Assembly (NCBI RefSeq): GCF_000723165.1
Contig: NZ_HG322949.1
Span: 2,208,234 to 2,272,233, forward strand
Reading direction: 5' to 3'
DNA length: 64,000 nucleotides
Source: Janthinobacterium agaricidamnosum NBRC 102515 = DSM 9628
Lineage (GTDB): Bacteria > Pseudomonadota > Gammaproteobacteria > Burkholderiales > Burkholderiaceae_D
The translations under genes and the position numbers were made by a program. Shown here one piece after another: positions 1 to 8,502 of the stretch (position 1 is the stretch's first letter; every line of letters starts with the position of its first letter). The notes under the pieces are model-generated. The model saw only the letters and a program-made list of their open reading frames with translations. It made no database searches and was not told the DNA's origin.

Positions 1-2
1 AA

Positions 3-287
3 TTCAGTAGCTACGACTGGCGCGACTTCCTGGACGAGCACAATCTTCAACAGAGCATGAGCCGGCGTGGTAATTGTCATGACAATGCTGTTGCCGAGAG
101 CTTCTTCCAATTGTTGAAACGGGAACGAATTCGGCGCAAGACCTTTGACACCCGGGAGGAAGCGAAGCAGGAGATCTTTGATTACATCGAGATGTTTTAC
201 AATCCAAAGCGCCGGCACAGTTTCAGCAATGGCTTGTCGCCGGTCGAATACGAAAAGCGGTATTTCCAACGGCTCTCGAGTGTCTAG
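3..287 (+). CDS. IS3-family transposase, C-terminal fragment
   Basis: The open frame runs in from the left window edge, so the gene is partial at its 5' end and the ATG at 57 is internal. The visible residues contain the IS3 OrfB catalytic-core tail: MSRRGNCHDNAVAESFF, in which the Glu of the DDE triad lies in AESFF, then a Lys/Arg-rich stretch, then IEMFYNPKRRHSFSNGLSPVEYE. These elements are diagnostic of the integrase-like catalytic domain that cuts and joins IS ends. Only about 95 residues are visible, so the subgroup cannot be fixed. The IS right end must lie shortly after 287, close to the stop codon of the neighbouring minus-strand gene at 303. I could not identify the terminal inverted repeat. 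Confidence 0.9.
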   Translation, partial: FSSYDWRDFLDEHNLQQSMSRRGNCHDNAVAESFFQLLKRERIRRKTFDTREEAKQEIFDYIEMFYNPKRRHSFSNGLSPVEYEKRYFQRLSSV

Positions 288-302
288 CAGACTCGTGGCG
301 AT

Positions 303-866
303 TCAAACGGTCTCGGATGAGCTGCCGTCTATGCTGCTGTAATAATAGGTACGCTGGATGTTCTTGGTGGGTTTCAGTAGCAGGTAGGTAATGTAGGAAA
401 TCTGTTTGTCGGTGTTGTTGAAGATGTAGCGGGCGGGGTTCGTTCCGATCATTCCCGAGAGTGGAAAGGCGTAAACTGAACCTGCCGCAGTGCCGTCTGG
501 CCGTTTCATGTAAGCAAACGCGGAATCCGATGAGCTGTATGTGATCTTGCTCAGTGGCTCGGTTGTCTTGATATCGTCGAAAACGGCTTTACTGGCGTAC
601 ACACAAACCATGCCGACCGCGCAACCTCGCGCGACCGCGATTTCCGATGGCGTCGGCGGGGCGGCTTGCGCAGGCAAGGCCGCAGCCAGCGATGCGAGCG
701 CGAGGCCGATGGCCATGGCTGCCATGGCCTTTGTCTTGGCCAGACGGCCGTGCAGGCGCGACCATAGTGCAGGGCCGGGCGCCGGGCGGCTCGCCCCGGG
801 GTTGAAAACATCGCTTGCCCCGGCTGGGGCTGTAGCTCGGATTGCGTGCTGAACGTGGATGGGCAT
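303..866 (-). CDS. Hypothetical protein with MPIxVQH N-terminal motif and one hydrophobic segment
   Basis: This 187-residue protein is not recognised. I chose the ATG at 866 because AGGAG lies just upstream and because the N-terminus (MPIHVQH, then SDVFN, then PGPALWSR) matches the start of the protein at 2804-4393 (MPIYVQH, ADVFN, PGLALFSR). A hydrophobic Ala-rich stretch at about residues 41-65 ending in AQA looks like a signal peptide or membrane anchor, but it is internal rather than N-terminal. The C-terminal 110 residues contain a Cys pair (GCAVGMVCVY) and are rich in Tyr, Ser and Thr. Its stop codon sits beside the IS3 fragment, so the native 3' end may have been altered. It lies downstream of the kinase/phosphatase cluster on the same strand. 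Confidence 0.6.
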   Translation of the reverse strand: MPIHVQHAIRATAPAGASDVFNPGASRPAPGPALWSRLHGRLAKTKAMAAMAIGLALASLAAALPAQAAPPTPSEIAVARGCAVGMVCVYASKAVFDDIKTTEPLSKITYSSSDSAFAYMKRPDGTAAGSVYAFPLSGMIGTNPARYIFNNTDKQISYITYLLLKPTKNIQRTYYYSSIDGSSSETV

Positions 867-1175
867 GATGGCTGCTCCTGTAAACAAAACTGCTGTTTGG
901 CTGCAAGGATGGCGCCGGACCTGCGGCGCGGGCTTTTTTCCCAGGTACAACCCCATACGTCCGGTGCGGGTGATCCGGGTGACGACATTTTTCGATGGCC
1001 AGGCCAACGTGGCGCCAAAAAGAAGGGCGCGGGACTGAGGACGATATGGCCAGATTACGCACTTTTAGTAGCCCTGTGGCATCTTTTTTTGCAAGCTGGA
1101 ATGATATCAAAAAATAATGTTCTTTTCCTGTGGGAACTTATCTCGGCCGGAAATCCATCACCCGCCGAACACCCC
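867..1175. other. Intergenic region without a supported gene
   Basis: These 309 bases separate the PP2C gene from the MPIHVQH protein, both on the minus strand. The frame of the latter stays open upstream to 1007 but has no ribosome binding site there. A poly-T/A-rich stretch at about 1083-1125 could hold a minus-strand promoter, but I see no clear -35/-10 pair. Confidence 0.4.
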
Positions 1176-2177
1176 TCAATAGCGCGGTTCCATAGGAAAA
1201 CCCTGGCGTGGCGGCGTTTCCGGCAATGCGGTTTCGTCAAGGTTTTGCGGCCTCAACCGTAACGCGATGGCGCTCAGGTTATCGACATGCAAGCCAGGAG
1301 GCGGGGTGTGCATGAAGGTGTCGAACAGGGTATCGACGGCGTCGGCCGCGTCGCGGCCATGCAGCAGTCCCGGCCACGACGCGACCCAGTCGGCCGGCTG
1401 GGCGCAGGCCCAGAAGCCGTCGGTGGCCAGCAGGTATAGCGCGTCGCGGCGCAAGTGCAGCACGCGGCGGTCGGCCAGCTGGCGCAAGAACGGCGGCAGG
1501 TTGCCGTCGTCCAGCGGACACAGCGGCGCGGCCAGCTGCTGCGGGTCGGTCATCGCGTTGCCGAGGATAAAAGCTTGCGAAATCTGGGCGCGGTGCTCGC
1601 CATGCACTTGCCGCCACCATTCCTGTTCGCCCAGCAAGCCATGCATGGCGTAGGTCGTGGCCGGCACATGGTCGATGGTCAGCGGCGCCGCTTGTCCGGC
1701 CGTGATTTCATACAGCCGCGAATCGCCGACGTGGTACAGCAGCGGCGCTTGCAGCGGCGGCAATTCCAGCAGGGTCAGCGTGGTGCCGGGCTGTTTGCCG
1801 GCGCTGCCGCCGTCCGCTGCGGCAAACTCGGCTTGCAAGCGGTCGTGCAGCCGGTCGAGATGGGCGCCCAAGGTCGCGACATCGTTGCAGGCGGGGATGG
1901 CCAGCAGGCCGGCCGCCGCCGCTTCCGCCGCTTCGCGGCCATGGCCATGGCCGCCCATGCCGTCCAGCACCGCCAGCCGCACATGGCCGGCCGGCCAGCC
2001 GGGCACTTGCCAACTGTGGCTGGCTTGGCCGCGCAGCGATACGGCGCGGCCGTCGGCGCCGATCACCAGCAGATTGTCCTGGTTTTCCAGGCTCACCAGC
2101 GCCACCGCACTGTCGCAGGTGCAGGCGGCGACATCCAGCATGGCGCCGCAATCGGGCAAATTGAATAATGAAGGCAT
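1176..2177 (-). CDS. PP2C-family Ser/Thr protein phosphatase
   Basis: This 333-residue protein is a metal-dependent phosphatase that removes phosphate from Ser/Thr residues. It carries the PP2C signature blocks in order: VLDGMGG at about 71-76 (metal-binding Asp), GTTLTLL at 131-137, VGDSRLYEI at 150-158, LLATDGFW at 249-256 and DNLSAIAL at 299-306. The two Asp positions in DGMGG and TDG and the Asp of DNLS are the expected Mn/Mg ligands. It is the last gene of a minus-strand run that starts with a Ser/Thr kinase at 7791, so it most likely reverses that kinase's phosphorylations. No strong Shine-Dalgarno precedes the ATG at 2177, so the start is less certain than the product. Confidence 0.9.
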   Translation of the reverse strand: MPSLFNLPDCGAMLDVAACTCDSAVALVSLENQDNLLVIGADGRAVSLRGQASHSWQVPGWPAGHVRLAVLDGMGGHGHGREAAEAAAAGLLAIPACNDVATLGAHLDRLHDRLQAEFAAADGGSAGKQPGTTLTLLELPPLQAPLLYHVGDSRLYEITAGQAAPLTIDHVPATTYAMHGLLGEQEWWRQVHGEHRAQISQAFILGNAMTDPQQLAAPLCPLDDGNLPPFLRQLADRRVLHLRRDALYLLATDGFWACAQPADWVASWPGLLHGRDAADAVDTLFDTFMHTPPPGLHVDNLSAIALRLRPQNLDETALPETPPRQGFPMEPRY

Positions 2178-2268
2178 GGTGGTGTAGGTGTCCGGTCGCC
2201 GGGATGGTAGCGACAGCTTAGCCGAAAACCGGCTCGCGGCAGAAGGGGGGCTTGTTTTTTACTTATCT

Positions 2269-2790
2269 TTACTTGCTTTTTAGCGCTTCTTCGTCGCCGC
2301 GGCGCAGCCACAGGCTGCTGGCCCAGCCCAGCGTGCCGCCGCCGGCGCTGCCGGTCCCGGCCCTGACTTGCCACCAGTCGCCGTTGCGCCGGCCGGTCGG
2401 TATCACTTCAGTACCGCGCGGCACGATGGCCAGCCGCGGCGAGTTGGTGCCGGCGCCGGCCCGCAGGTTGATGTCGCGATGCGCGTGGTAGGCCACGCCA
2501 CGCTCCGGCAGCGGCAAGACCGGCAATGGCGGCGCGGTGTTGACGGCGGCCGGCGCTAGTGCCGGCGCTGGAATCGCTGGCGGCGCGGCCGGCAGCAGTG
2601 CGGCGACCAGGCTGCCGATGCCCCAGGTGCCGCCGGCCAGTATCAGCAGCGCGCGCACGTTGGGCCGCTTCCACCAGGCGCGCGGCGTCAGCCACGCCGC
2701 CAGCACCAGCGTCAGGAACAGGCCCAGCGTGAACGCGGCCAGGCGGTAGCCGTGTTCGGGCCACAGGTTGGGCCACAGGTTGGTCCACAT
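2269..2790 (-). CDS. Membrane-anchored SH3-domain protein
   Basis: This is a 173-residue protein. Two hydrophobic helices occupy roughly residues 15-35 and 45-65 (AAFTLGLFLTLVLAAWL and ALLILAGGTWGIGSLVAALL). A Pro/Ala-rich linker follows, then a bacterial SH3-type domain at about 105-165 with INLRAGAGTNSP, IVPRGTEVI and GDWWQVRAG. Such domains bind peptidoglycan or protein partners. I placed the start at ATG 2790, after GGAG. The frame is open further upstream, but that part overlaps the neighbouring gene in a non-coding frame. It lies 13 bases downstream of the FHA-like gene, so it is very likely co-transcribed with it, and 91 bases upstream of the PP2C gene. Confidence 0.75.
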   Translation of the reverse strand: MWTNLWPNLWPEHGYRLAAFTLGLFLTLVLAAWLTPRAWWKRPNVRALLILAGGTWGIGSLVAALLPAAPPAIPAPALAPAAVNTAPPLPVLPLPERGVAYHAHRDINLRAGAGTNSPRLAIVPRGTEVIPTGRRNGDWWQVRAGTGSAGGGTLGWASSLWLRRGDEEALKSK

Positions 2791-2803
2791 AAGGACTCCG
2801 TCA

Positions 2804-4393
2804 TCAAGCGTCAAAGCGCAGCACGTAATGGCCGGCCACCAGGTGATGGCCGGGCGGCAGCAGGTAATACGTTTCGTCATCCGTGTCGGTGATGCTGGCG
2901 ACGAATCGCAATTGCTGGTCGAGGTGGTACAGCGCCTGCGCGGCGGCCAGCCGGCCGATCTTGAATCCTTGCGGCGACGCTTCGAAACTGAAGGCGTTGC
3001 GCGACAGGCCGATGCGGTCGGCGCTGGCGCCGTCGGCCGGACCGCTGCGTTGCAGGAAACGCGGCGAATCGAGCAGGCGCAATGCCGCCAGCACCGGCGC
3101 GTTGCGGCCGAACACGAAGCGCGCGCCGCCCGCCACCGGCAACACGACCGGCTCGGCCAGGCACAGCATGGCGCAATAACGGTCGGCCATTTCCGGCGCG
3201 GCGGCCAGCAGGCGGATGGTGCGCGCATCGAGCGGCGTGAAGCTGGCCGGCGCGGCGATGCGCTGGCGGCCGGCGGCGCTGCTGGCGTACAGTTCATCGG
3301 CGGTATTGACCGTGAAGCTGATGGCCGGCTCGCCATTCGGCGAGATGGCCAGGTCGCGGTCGAACGGGATCTCCAGCGCGCTCGCGCCGGTGTCGCGGTA
3401 GCGGCTCAGGCGCGGCAAGGCCAGCGCCACCAGGCTGACGCGCTGCTGCGCGATTGGCGCATAGGTGGCGTCGCTTTCGCCGGCCCGGTTCAATGGCTTG
3501 GCGGGCCGGTGGCTGACGGGCAGCGCGGTCGGCTCAAGGTCGTCCAGCGTGGTGCGCGGTGCAGGCACAGGCACAGGCACAGGCACGGTCGATGGAGCGG
3601 GGCGGCTTTGCCAGACTGCGGCGCGGCTGGCCGGCGCCGGCGCTACCATGATGGGGGCGCTGGCCCGGCTGATTTTCAGCAGCAGGCGCTGTGCCTGGCC
3701 GCCGGGCGTTGCAGCGCCGCGTTTCGAGGTGATCGTGTAATAACCGTGTTTTGCGTCGAAAGTGCAGTCGAACGCGTCCCTGGGGCGCATCTGCACGTCG
3801 ACCGGCGCGTCCGGGCCGTCGTTGATCAGCAAGACCGCGCCGTCCGGGCCGAACGGCCAGCCGCCGGCGGCGAAGCTGGCCTGGCCCTGGTCGCCGCCGA
3901 TCAGCGCCAGGCGCTGGTTCGGATAGATCGGGCAGACCGCCTGCCATACCGCGCTGTCGCGCGACACGCTGACGTTGTACAGCACTTTTTCATCGGCGGC
4001 CGGCAGGTACACGGCGTGGCCGAACTTGACTTCGACCTGGCCCGCGTCCAGCGTCTCGGTGCCGACCACGTCGTAGCGCACCTGGTCGGCGCCCAGCAAG
4101 TCGCCGAAATCCTTCTGGTGCAGCGCGGTCAGCGTCTGCGCCAGGTCGCGCGCCCGTGAGCCGCGCGTCAGGTGATAGTCGTCGTCGACTTCCTCTTGCG
4201 GCAGCATCAGCGTGACATGCGAAAAACAGCGCGTGGCGGCGCGGCCCTTGTGCTCGCGCGGGCTGCGCTCCAATAGGTCGCGCAGCAGCGGACGGCGCGA
4301 AAACAGCGCCAGGCCGGGCGCCTGCCAGATCGCCTCGGCGTTGAATACGTCGGCTACTTTACCCAGGACTTCGTGCTGGACATAGATCGGCAT
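2804..4393 (-). CDS. FHA-like protein of the kinase/SEDS cluster
   Basis: This 529-residue protein starts at ATG 4393, preceded by AGAGGAG. The N-terminal module (MPIYVQH, ADVFN, PGLALFSR) is shared with the gene at 303-866. The middle is a low-complexity Pro/Val/Ala linker at about residues 265-300. The last 110 residues (ARFVFGRNAP, then IGLSRNAFSFE, then YYLLPPGHHLVAGHYVLRF) follow the FHA pattern of a GR turn, an SRN/H loop and terminal beta strands. I infer a phosphothreonine-reading or degenerate FHA fold. It overlaps the end of the SEDS gene by 40 bases and sits inside the kinase/phosphatase operon, which fits a phosphorylation-dependent scaffold. The function is not established. Confidence 0.6.
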   Translation of the reverse strand: MPIYVQHEVLGKVADVFNAEAIWQAPGLALFSRRPLLRDLLERSPREHKGRAATRCFSHVTLMLPQEEVDDDYHLTRGSRARDLAQTLTALHQKDFGDLLGADQVRYDVVGTETLDAGQVEVKFGHAVYLPAADEKVLYNVSVSRDSAVWQAVCPIYPNQRLALIGGDQGQASFAAGGWPFGPDGAVLLINDGPDAPVDVQMRPRDAFDCTFDAKHGYYTITSKRGAATPGGQAQRLLLKISRASAPIMVAPAPASRAAVWQSRPAPSTVPVPVPVPAPRTTLDDLEPTALPVSHRPAKPLNRAGESDATYAPIAQQRVSLVALALPRLSRYRDTGASALEIPFDRDLAISPNGEPAISFTVNTADELYASSAAGRQRIAAPASFTPLDARTIRLLAAAPEMADRYCAMLCLAEPVVLPVAGGARFVFGRNAPVLAALRLLDSPRFLQRSGPADGASADRIGLSRNAFSFEASPQGFKIGRLAAAQALYHLDQQLRFVASITDTDDETYYLLPPGHHLVAGHYVLRFDA

Positions 4394-6727
4394 GATGGGT
4401 TCTCCTCTAAAGATGACGCGCTGGCCGCAGCAAACGTTAGCAGGGGGCACAGGAAAAACAGCAAATGGCTGCCGCCGGCCGACAGGAAACTCATCGGCTG
4501 GCCCATGATCGGGAAGATCGCCAGGTTGGTGCCCCACGACAGCAGGAAATGGCCGAGCACGAAGGCGGCGCCGCCGCACAGCGCAAAGTAGCGGAAGCGG
4601 GCCTGCCACGTGTGGCGGTAGTCGCCCGCGCCGGCGCCGGCGACATGGCAACGCAGCGCCAGCATCAGCAGGCCGGCGACGAAGGCCGCCTGCACGCCCC
4701 ACAGCAGCAGCGCGCCGGCCAGGCCGTGGCGGTTGATGAAAAAGGCCGGCGCAAAATCGTCTTGCACCGCCGGGATGTTCAGCACGCCGCCGGCCGCCTG
4801 GCCAAGGCTGGGCACGCCGAGGAATTGGCCGGCGCCCCACCAGCCGCCGTCGCCGATGGCGCGCGCGCCAAGCAGCAGTTGCTGGCCGGTGTGCGGATGG
4901 TCGGCCGGCGCCAGCCAGACCTGGAAACGGTCGGCGTAAAAGCTGCCGCCTTGCAGCAGCGTGCCATCGAGCCCGTGCAGCCAGGCGATCGCGCCCGCGG
5001 TGCACAGCACCAGCAGCACGATGGCGCCGGCCAGCGGCCGGTTGCGCGCCGCCAGCGCATACGCCAGTACCATTGAGGTGCTCCAGACCAGCAGCAGTAT
5101 CAACGGCGAATAATCGTCGACCTGCACCAGCGCCAGCCCGAGCAGCGCCAGGAACAGCAGCGCCGGCGCGCCCAGCAGCAGCCAGCGCTTGGTACGCCCC
5201 GGGGCGTCAGCGTTGCCGGCATGCCAGCCGAGGCGCAGCGCCAGGCTGTGCGCGGTCAGCGCGGTCAGCGCCAGCTTGGCCAGCTCGACCGGCTGCAAGT
5301 CGAACACGCCGGTTTCATCGCCCCACAGCACTTGCATCGCCAGCGCGGCCAGCGCCAGCGCCGCCAGCAGCAACAGCGCCCATTCGATGCCGCGCTGCTG
5401 CGGCACAGTGACGTCGTACCGGCGCCACAAGCGCCACAAGCCGCCGGCGCCGCAGCCGATCGCCAGCAGTGCCGCGCTTTTCTGGTAATAGCGCAGCCAC
5501 GACGATTCCATGCCGCCCAGGCCCATTTCCAGCTGCACCAGCAAGCCGGCCGACAGCAACAGCAGGGCGGCGGCGCCGGCCAATCGCAAGCGGCCCGGCA
5601 GCAGCAGCCACAACACCAGCGCGGCGCCGCCCAGGCACATCGAATAGGCGGCGCTGGGCGCCTGGCCGGCGCGCTGCATCACCAGCGCGATGATGCCGTT
5701 GGCCAGCACCACGGCGGCGCACAGCGCCGCGCCGCGCGCCTGCCAGGCGCCGGCGCGCAGTACGCTGGCGCCCAGCAGCAGCGCCAGCAGTCCGATGGAC
5801 AGGCCGGCCCACAGCGGTTTTTTGGCCGGGACCGTGCCACACCTCGCGCGCGCGCCATTGCCAGCTGACCTGCGCCGGCAGCGGGCTGTCGGGCGCGCTG
5901 AACAGGCTGACCCGGCGCCCCGGCAGCATGGTCAACTGGCCCGGTTGCGGCACCAGCAGGAAGCGGGTATGGCCGACCACCATCGCCGACACATTGGTCA
6001 GCGACTGTTCCTGGCGCCGCACGTCGATGGCGACGCCGTCGCGCATCAGCAGCAGCGACGCGCGTTCGCCGTCCGGATTGCCGGCGCTGAGCCGCAATTG
6101 CCCGTCGGCCCGGGCCAGCAGCGCCGCGCCGGGCGTGATGTCGGCCAGCCCGAGGCGGTTGCCGCAATGGATGTTGCCGCCGAAGACCAGCGGCCTGGCG
6201 ACCGTCAGCCAGTCCGGCATGACGCGGTTCCACAGCATGAGTGCGCGGCTGGCCGGCCTGGCGTCGGCGCATGCCGCCTGGGCCTGGCCGTCGCGGTACA
6301 GCACCGCGCCATCGTAGCGCCAGCGTTGTGCACCGCGCCGGAAGCTGATGCCGCCGGCGTCGCTGGCGGTCACCTCGAAGCGCGCGGCGCCGACCTGGAA
6401 TTGCTGTCCGGCTTGCGGCGCCACGCTGCCCATTTGCCGTTCGCCATCGGCCGTTTGCAGCAGCACCTGCTTGGCGGGACTCAGGTTGCGCAGCCACCAG
6501 TTGCCTCCGCTATCGCGGTGCAGCGCGATATGGTTGCGGTCGGCCTGCGGCGCGGCCAGTTCGCGCTGGCCCAGCAGCACTGTTTCGCCGAGCGCCAGCC
6601 GGGCCGTCACCGCCGCCGGATACCAGGCGGCGGGCGCATGCCACAAGCTCCAGGCTTGCATCAGGAAAAACAGCAATAGCAGTGCGGCGCAGGTCTTGAA
6701 CAGCGATGGTTGCGACAATTTTTTCAT
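4354..6727 (-). pseudogene. SEDS (FtsW/RodA/SpoVE) family protein with FHA-like N-terminus, frameshifted
   Basis: The gene starts at ATG 6727, overlapping the kinase stop (ATGA), and encodes a membrane anchor followed by about 290 residues with two FHA-like repeats (LLGQRELAAPQADRNHIAL and LVFGGNIHCGNRLGLADI). At the run of six T at 5818-5823 (six A on the coding strand) the frame breaks. Coding continues in the +1 frame through KPLWAGLSIGLLALLLG into a polytopic SEDS domain ending at 4354. SEDS hallmarks are LQPVELAKL, the DDYSPLI turn, GGWWGAGQFLG, IPAVQDDFAPAFF and PMSFLSAGGSHLLFFL. SEDS proteins polymerise glycan strands or handle lipid II. Removing one A restores one reading frame of about 790 codons, so this is a recent mutation, a sequencing error or transcript slippage. 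No class B penicillin-binding partner is adjacent. Confidence 0.8.
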
Positions 6728-7791
6728 AGCGTCTGGGCGATGGCCTGGGCCAGCAGCGGCCAGCCGTTTTGCGCGGCTGGCCGTCCGACCCCGTGCAGCA
6801 GTTGATTCATCGGCACCGCGCGCGGCGCCGTCAGTCCGCCGCGGATCGCGGCCAGCATGCGGCTGATCTGGATCGCGTGGCCGGGGCGGTTTTCGGGCAG
6901 CGGCGCCAGCAGCGCGCGCAGCAGTTTCAGCGCGGCCTGGGCGCAGGCTTCACCGTCCTGGCCAAAACCGCGCGCGAACAGCGCTTCCTCGGCCGGGTGC
7001 AGCGTGGCGGGGATGGCGCCGCCGGCGCGGCGGCGCAGCATGGCCGCGCCGCCGACATGGTGTTCGCGGTAAGCCTGGCCGCAATCGCTGCAAAAGCGCA
7101 GCGGCACGCCGCCGGTGACGAGGAAGTAGAACAGCGCGCCCAGCGAAAAATAATCGCTGCGCCGGCCGCCGCCGTAGCTGCCGTCGGCGGCCGGGAAAAA
7201 CTGTTCCGGCGCCTGCCAGCTGGCGGTGCCGGCGTAGGTCTGGGCCTGCGCTTCGCCGGCCAGCCGGTTGGTGCCGAAATCGGTCAGCTTGACGCTGCCC
7301 AGCAACGGGTCGAACAGCACATTGGCCGGCTTCAGGTCGAGGTAGGACCAGCCGTACTGGTGCACCTTGGCCAGCGCCTGGTTGATCTGGCCGGTCCAGT
7401 CGAGGATATCGACCAGCGGCGGCGCATGTCCCGCTCCGGCCGCGGCGCCTGCCGCGATGTGCCGCGCCAGGTCGCTGGACATCAATTCCAGCGCCAGTAC
7501 CGGCAAGCCCTGGTGCTGGCCGCTGTCGAGCAGGCGCACGATGTGGCGTTCGTCCCACGGTTCCAGCGATTGCAGGAAGGCGATTTCATTGTTCGCGCTG
7601 GTCACCCAGCGTTCGCGCTGGCGCGGCAGGGCCAGCGCCATCTGTTGCTGGTTGATCAGCTTCAGCGCCACGTCGCGCGAGCCGCGCGGCCCGCTGGCGC
7701 GCCAGATCACGCCATAGGCCGAGCCGGCGATTTGTTCGCGCAGGCGGTAATGGCCCAGTTGCAAAGTGATGATGGCGCCCGCTGTGAGCAT
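6724..7791 (-). CDS. Ser/Thr protein kinase
   Basis: This is a 355-residue Hanks-type kinase. It contains VALKLI with the ATP-positioning Lys at about 44, a candidate helix-C Glu at 69, the catalytic loop LDLKPANVLF at 151-160 (Asp 152), DFG at 171-173 and GTASWQAPEQF in the activation segment. The usual HRD is YLD, so it is a non-RD kinase. The Gly-rich loop is reduced to AGSAYG. I chose ATG 7791, after GGGGGA, over an upstream TTG. Unlike PknB-type receptors it shows no membrane helix, so it should be cytosolic. Its stop overlaps the SEDS gene start (ATGA), which indicates translational coupling. The PP2C phosphatase lies at the far end of the same run. Confidence 0.92.
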   Translation of the reverse strand: MLTAGAIITLQLGHYRLREQIAGSAYGVIWRASGPRGSRDVALKLINQQQMALALPRQRERWVTSANNEIAFLQSLEPWDERHIVRLLDSGQHQGLPVLALELMSSDLARHIAAGAAAGAGHAPPLVDILDWTGQINQALAKVHQYGWSYLDLKPANVLFDPLLGSVKLTDFGTNRLAGEAQAQTYAGTASWQAPEQFFPAADGSYGGGRRSDYFSLGALFYFLVTGGVPLRFCSDCGQAYREHHVGGAAMLRRRAGGAIPATLHPAEEALFARGFGQDGEACAQAALKLLRALLAPLPENRPGHAIQISRMLAAIRGGLTAPRAVPMNQLLHGVGRPAAQNGWPLLAQAIAQTL

Positions 7792-7853
7792 GTTTCCCCC
7801 GTGTGTACAGGACGGCAAGCGCCGTCGTGCAGCTGATGCCGGGGGAGCCGAAA

Positions 7854-7892
7854 AACGGACAAGCCAGCCGCAATTGCTTGCGGCTGGCTTGT
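7854..7892 (-). terminator. Intrinsic terminator after the glycine-zipper gene
   Basis: A perfect 15-bp stem (7859-7873 pairing with 7878-7892, loop TTGC) is followed on the minus strand by a T-rich run. It lies between the gene ending at 7927 and the kinase start at 7791, so the kinase cluster is a separate transcription unit. Confidence 0.8.
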
Positions 7893-7926
7893 GTAATGCG
7901 ATACGGCCTGGTGCGGCTAGTACGGC

Positions 7927-8373
7927 TTAACGGTAATAACCGCGGCCTTCATAATAACCGCCGCGATAACCCCGTTCGCGGTAATAGTGGCGCGACGGTT
8001 CGACGTAGATCACGGCCGGCGGGCGGTAGTAGCGCGGCGGCGGCGCGTAGTACACCGGTGGCGGAGGCGCGTAATACACCGGCGCCGGGGCGGGCGCGTA
8101 ATATGTCGGCGCCGGCTGGTAGCCGCGGTTTTCATAATAGCCGCCGCGATAACCGTTGCCGCGGTAGCCGCGATCGTCGCTCAAGCTGCTGCCGACCGCC
8201 GCGCCGAGCACGCCGCCGACGATCGCGCCGTCACGGCCGCCGCTGTTGTGGCCGATGGCCGCCCCGATCACGGCGCCGGCGACGGTATTGAAGTCGCGGT
8301 CACCAGCGGTCGCTGCCGACGAGACAGCTACCGTGGCCAACATCACCGCACCCAGGATTTTTTTGTTCAACAT
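7927..8373 (-). CDS. Exported glycine-zipper protein with Tyr/Pro-rich tail
   Basis: This 148-residue protein starts at ATG 8373, after GGAG. Residues 1-23 form a signal peptide (MLNKKILGAVMLATVAVSSAATAG). A glycine-zipper segment at about 30-62 follows (AGAVIGAAIGHNSG, then GAIVGGVLGAAVGSSL), as in the outer-membrane-associated Rick_17kDa/YMGG families. The remaining 80 residues are a low-complexity Tyr/Pro/Ala/Arg/Gly region with repeated YYAPPP and RGYRGGYYE units. The protein should reach the periplasm or outer membrane. No catalytic residues are apparent and no function can be assigned. A strong terminator follows it. Confidence 0.8.
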   Translation of the reverse strand: MLNKKILGAVMLATVAVSSAATAGDRDFNTVAGAVIGAAIGHNSGGRDGAIVGGVLGAAVGSSLSDDRGYRGNGYRGGYYENRGYQPAPTYYAPAPAPVYYAPPPPVYYAPPPRYYRPPAVIYVEPSRHYYRERGYRGGYYEGRGYYR

Positions 8374-8502
8374 GGCGATTCTCCATTCCGACGAGACCAA
8401 TATGATCCGTTCCTGGAGTTCACTATATAGCGCAGGGCGGGAAATGCCACGCGATATACAACTTCTTACAAGTAAAACTGGTTCCGTAACAACTTGCACC
8501 AG

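Noticed and set aside
288..302. Terminal inverted repeat of the left-edge IS3 element
   Set aside because: Only one end is in the window and no clear target duplication or repeat can be checked without the other end.
5815..5826. Classical programmed -1 frameshift site in the SEDS gene
   Set aside because: The required change is +1 (or -2), and the A AAA AAC heptamer is not in the reading register of the first frame. Slippage or error at the homopolymer fits better.
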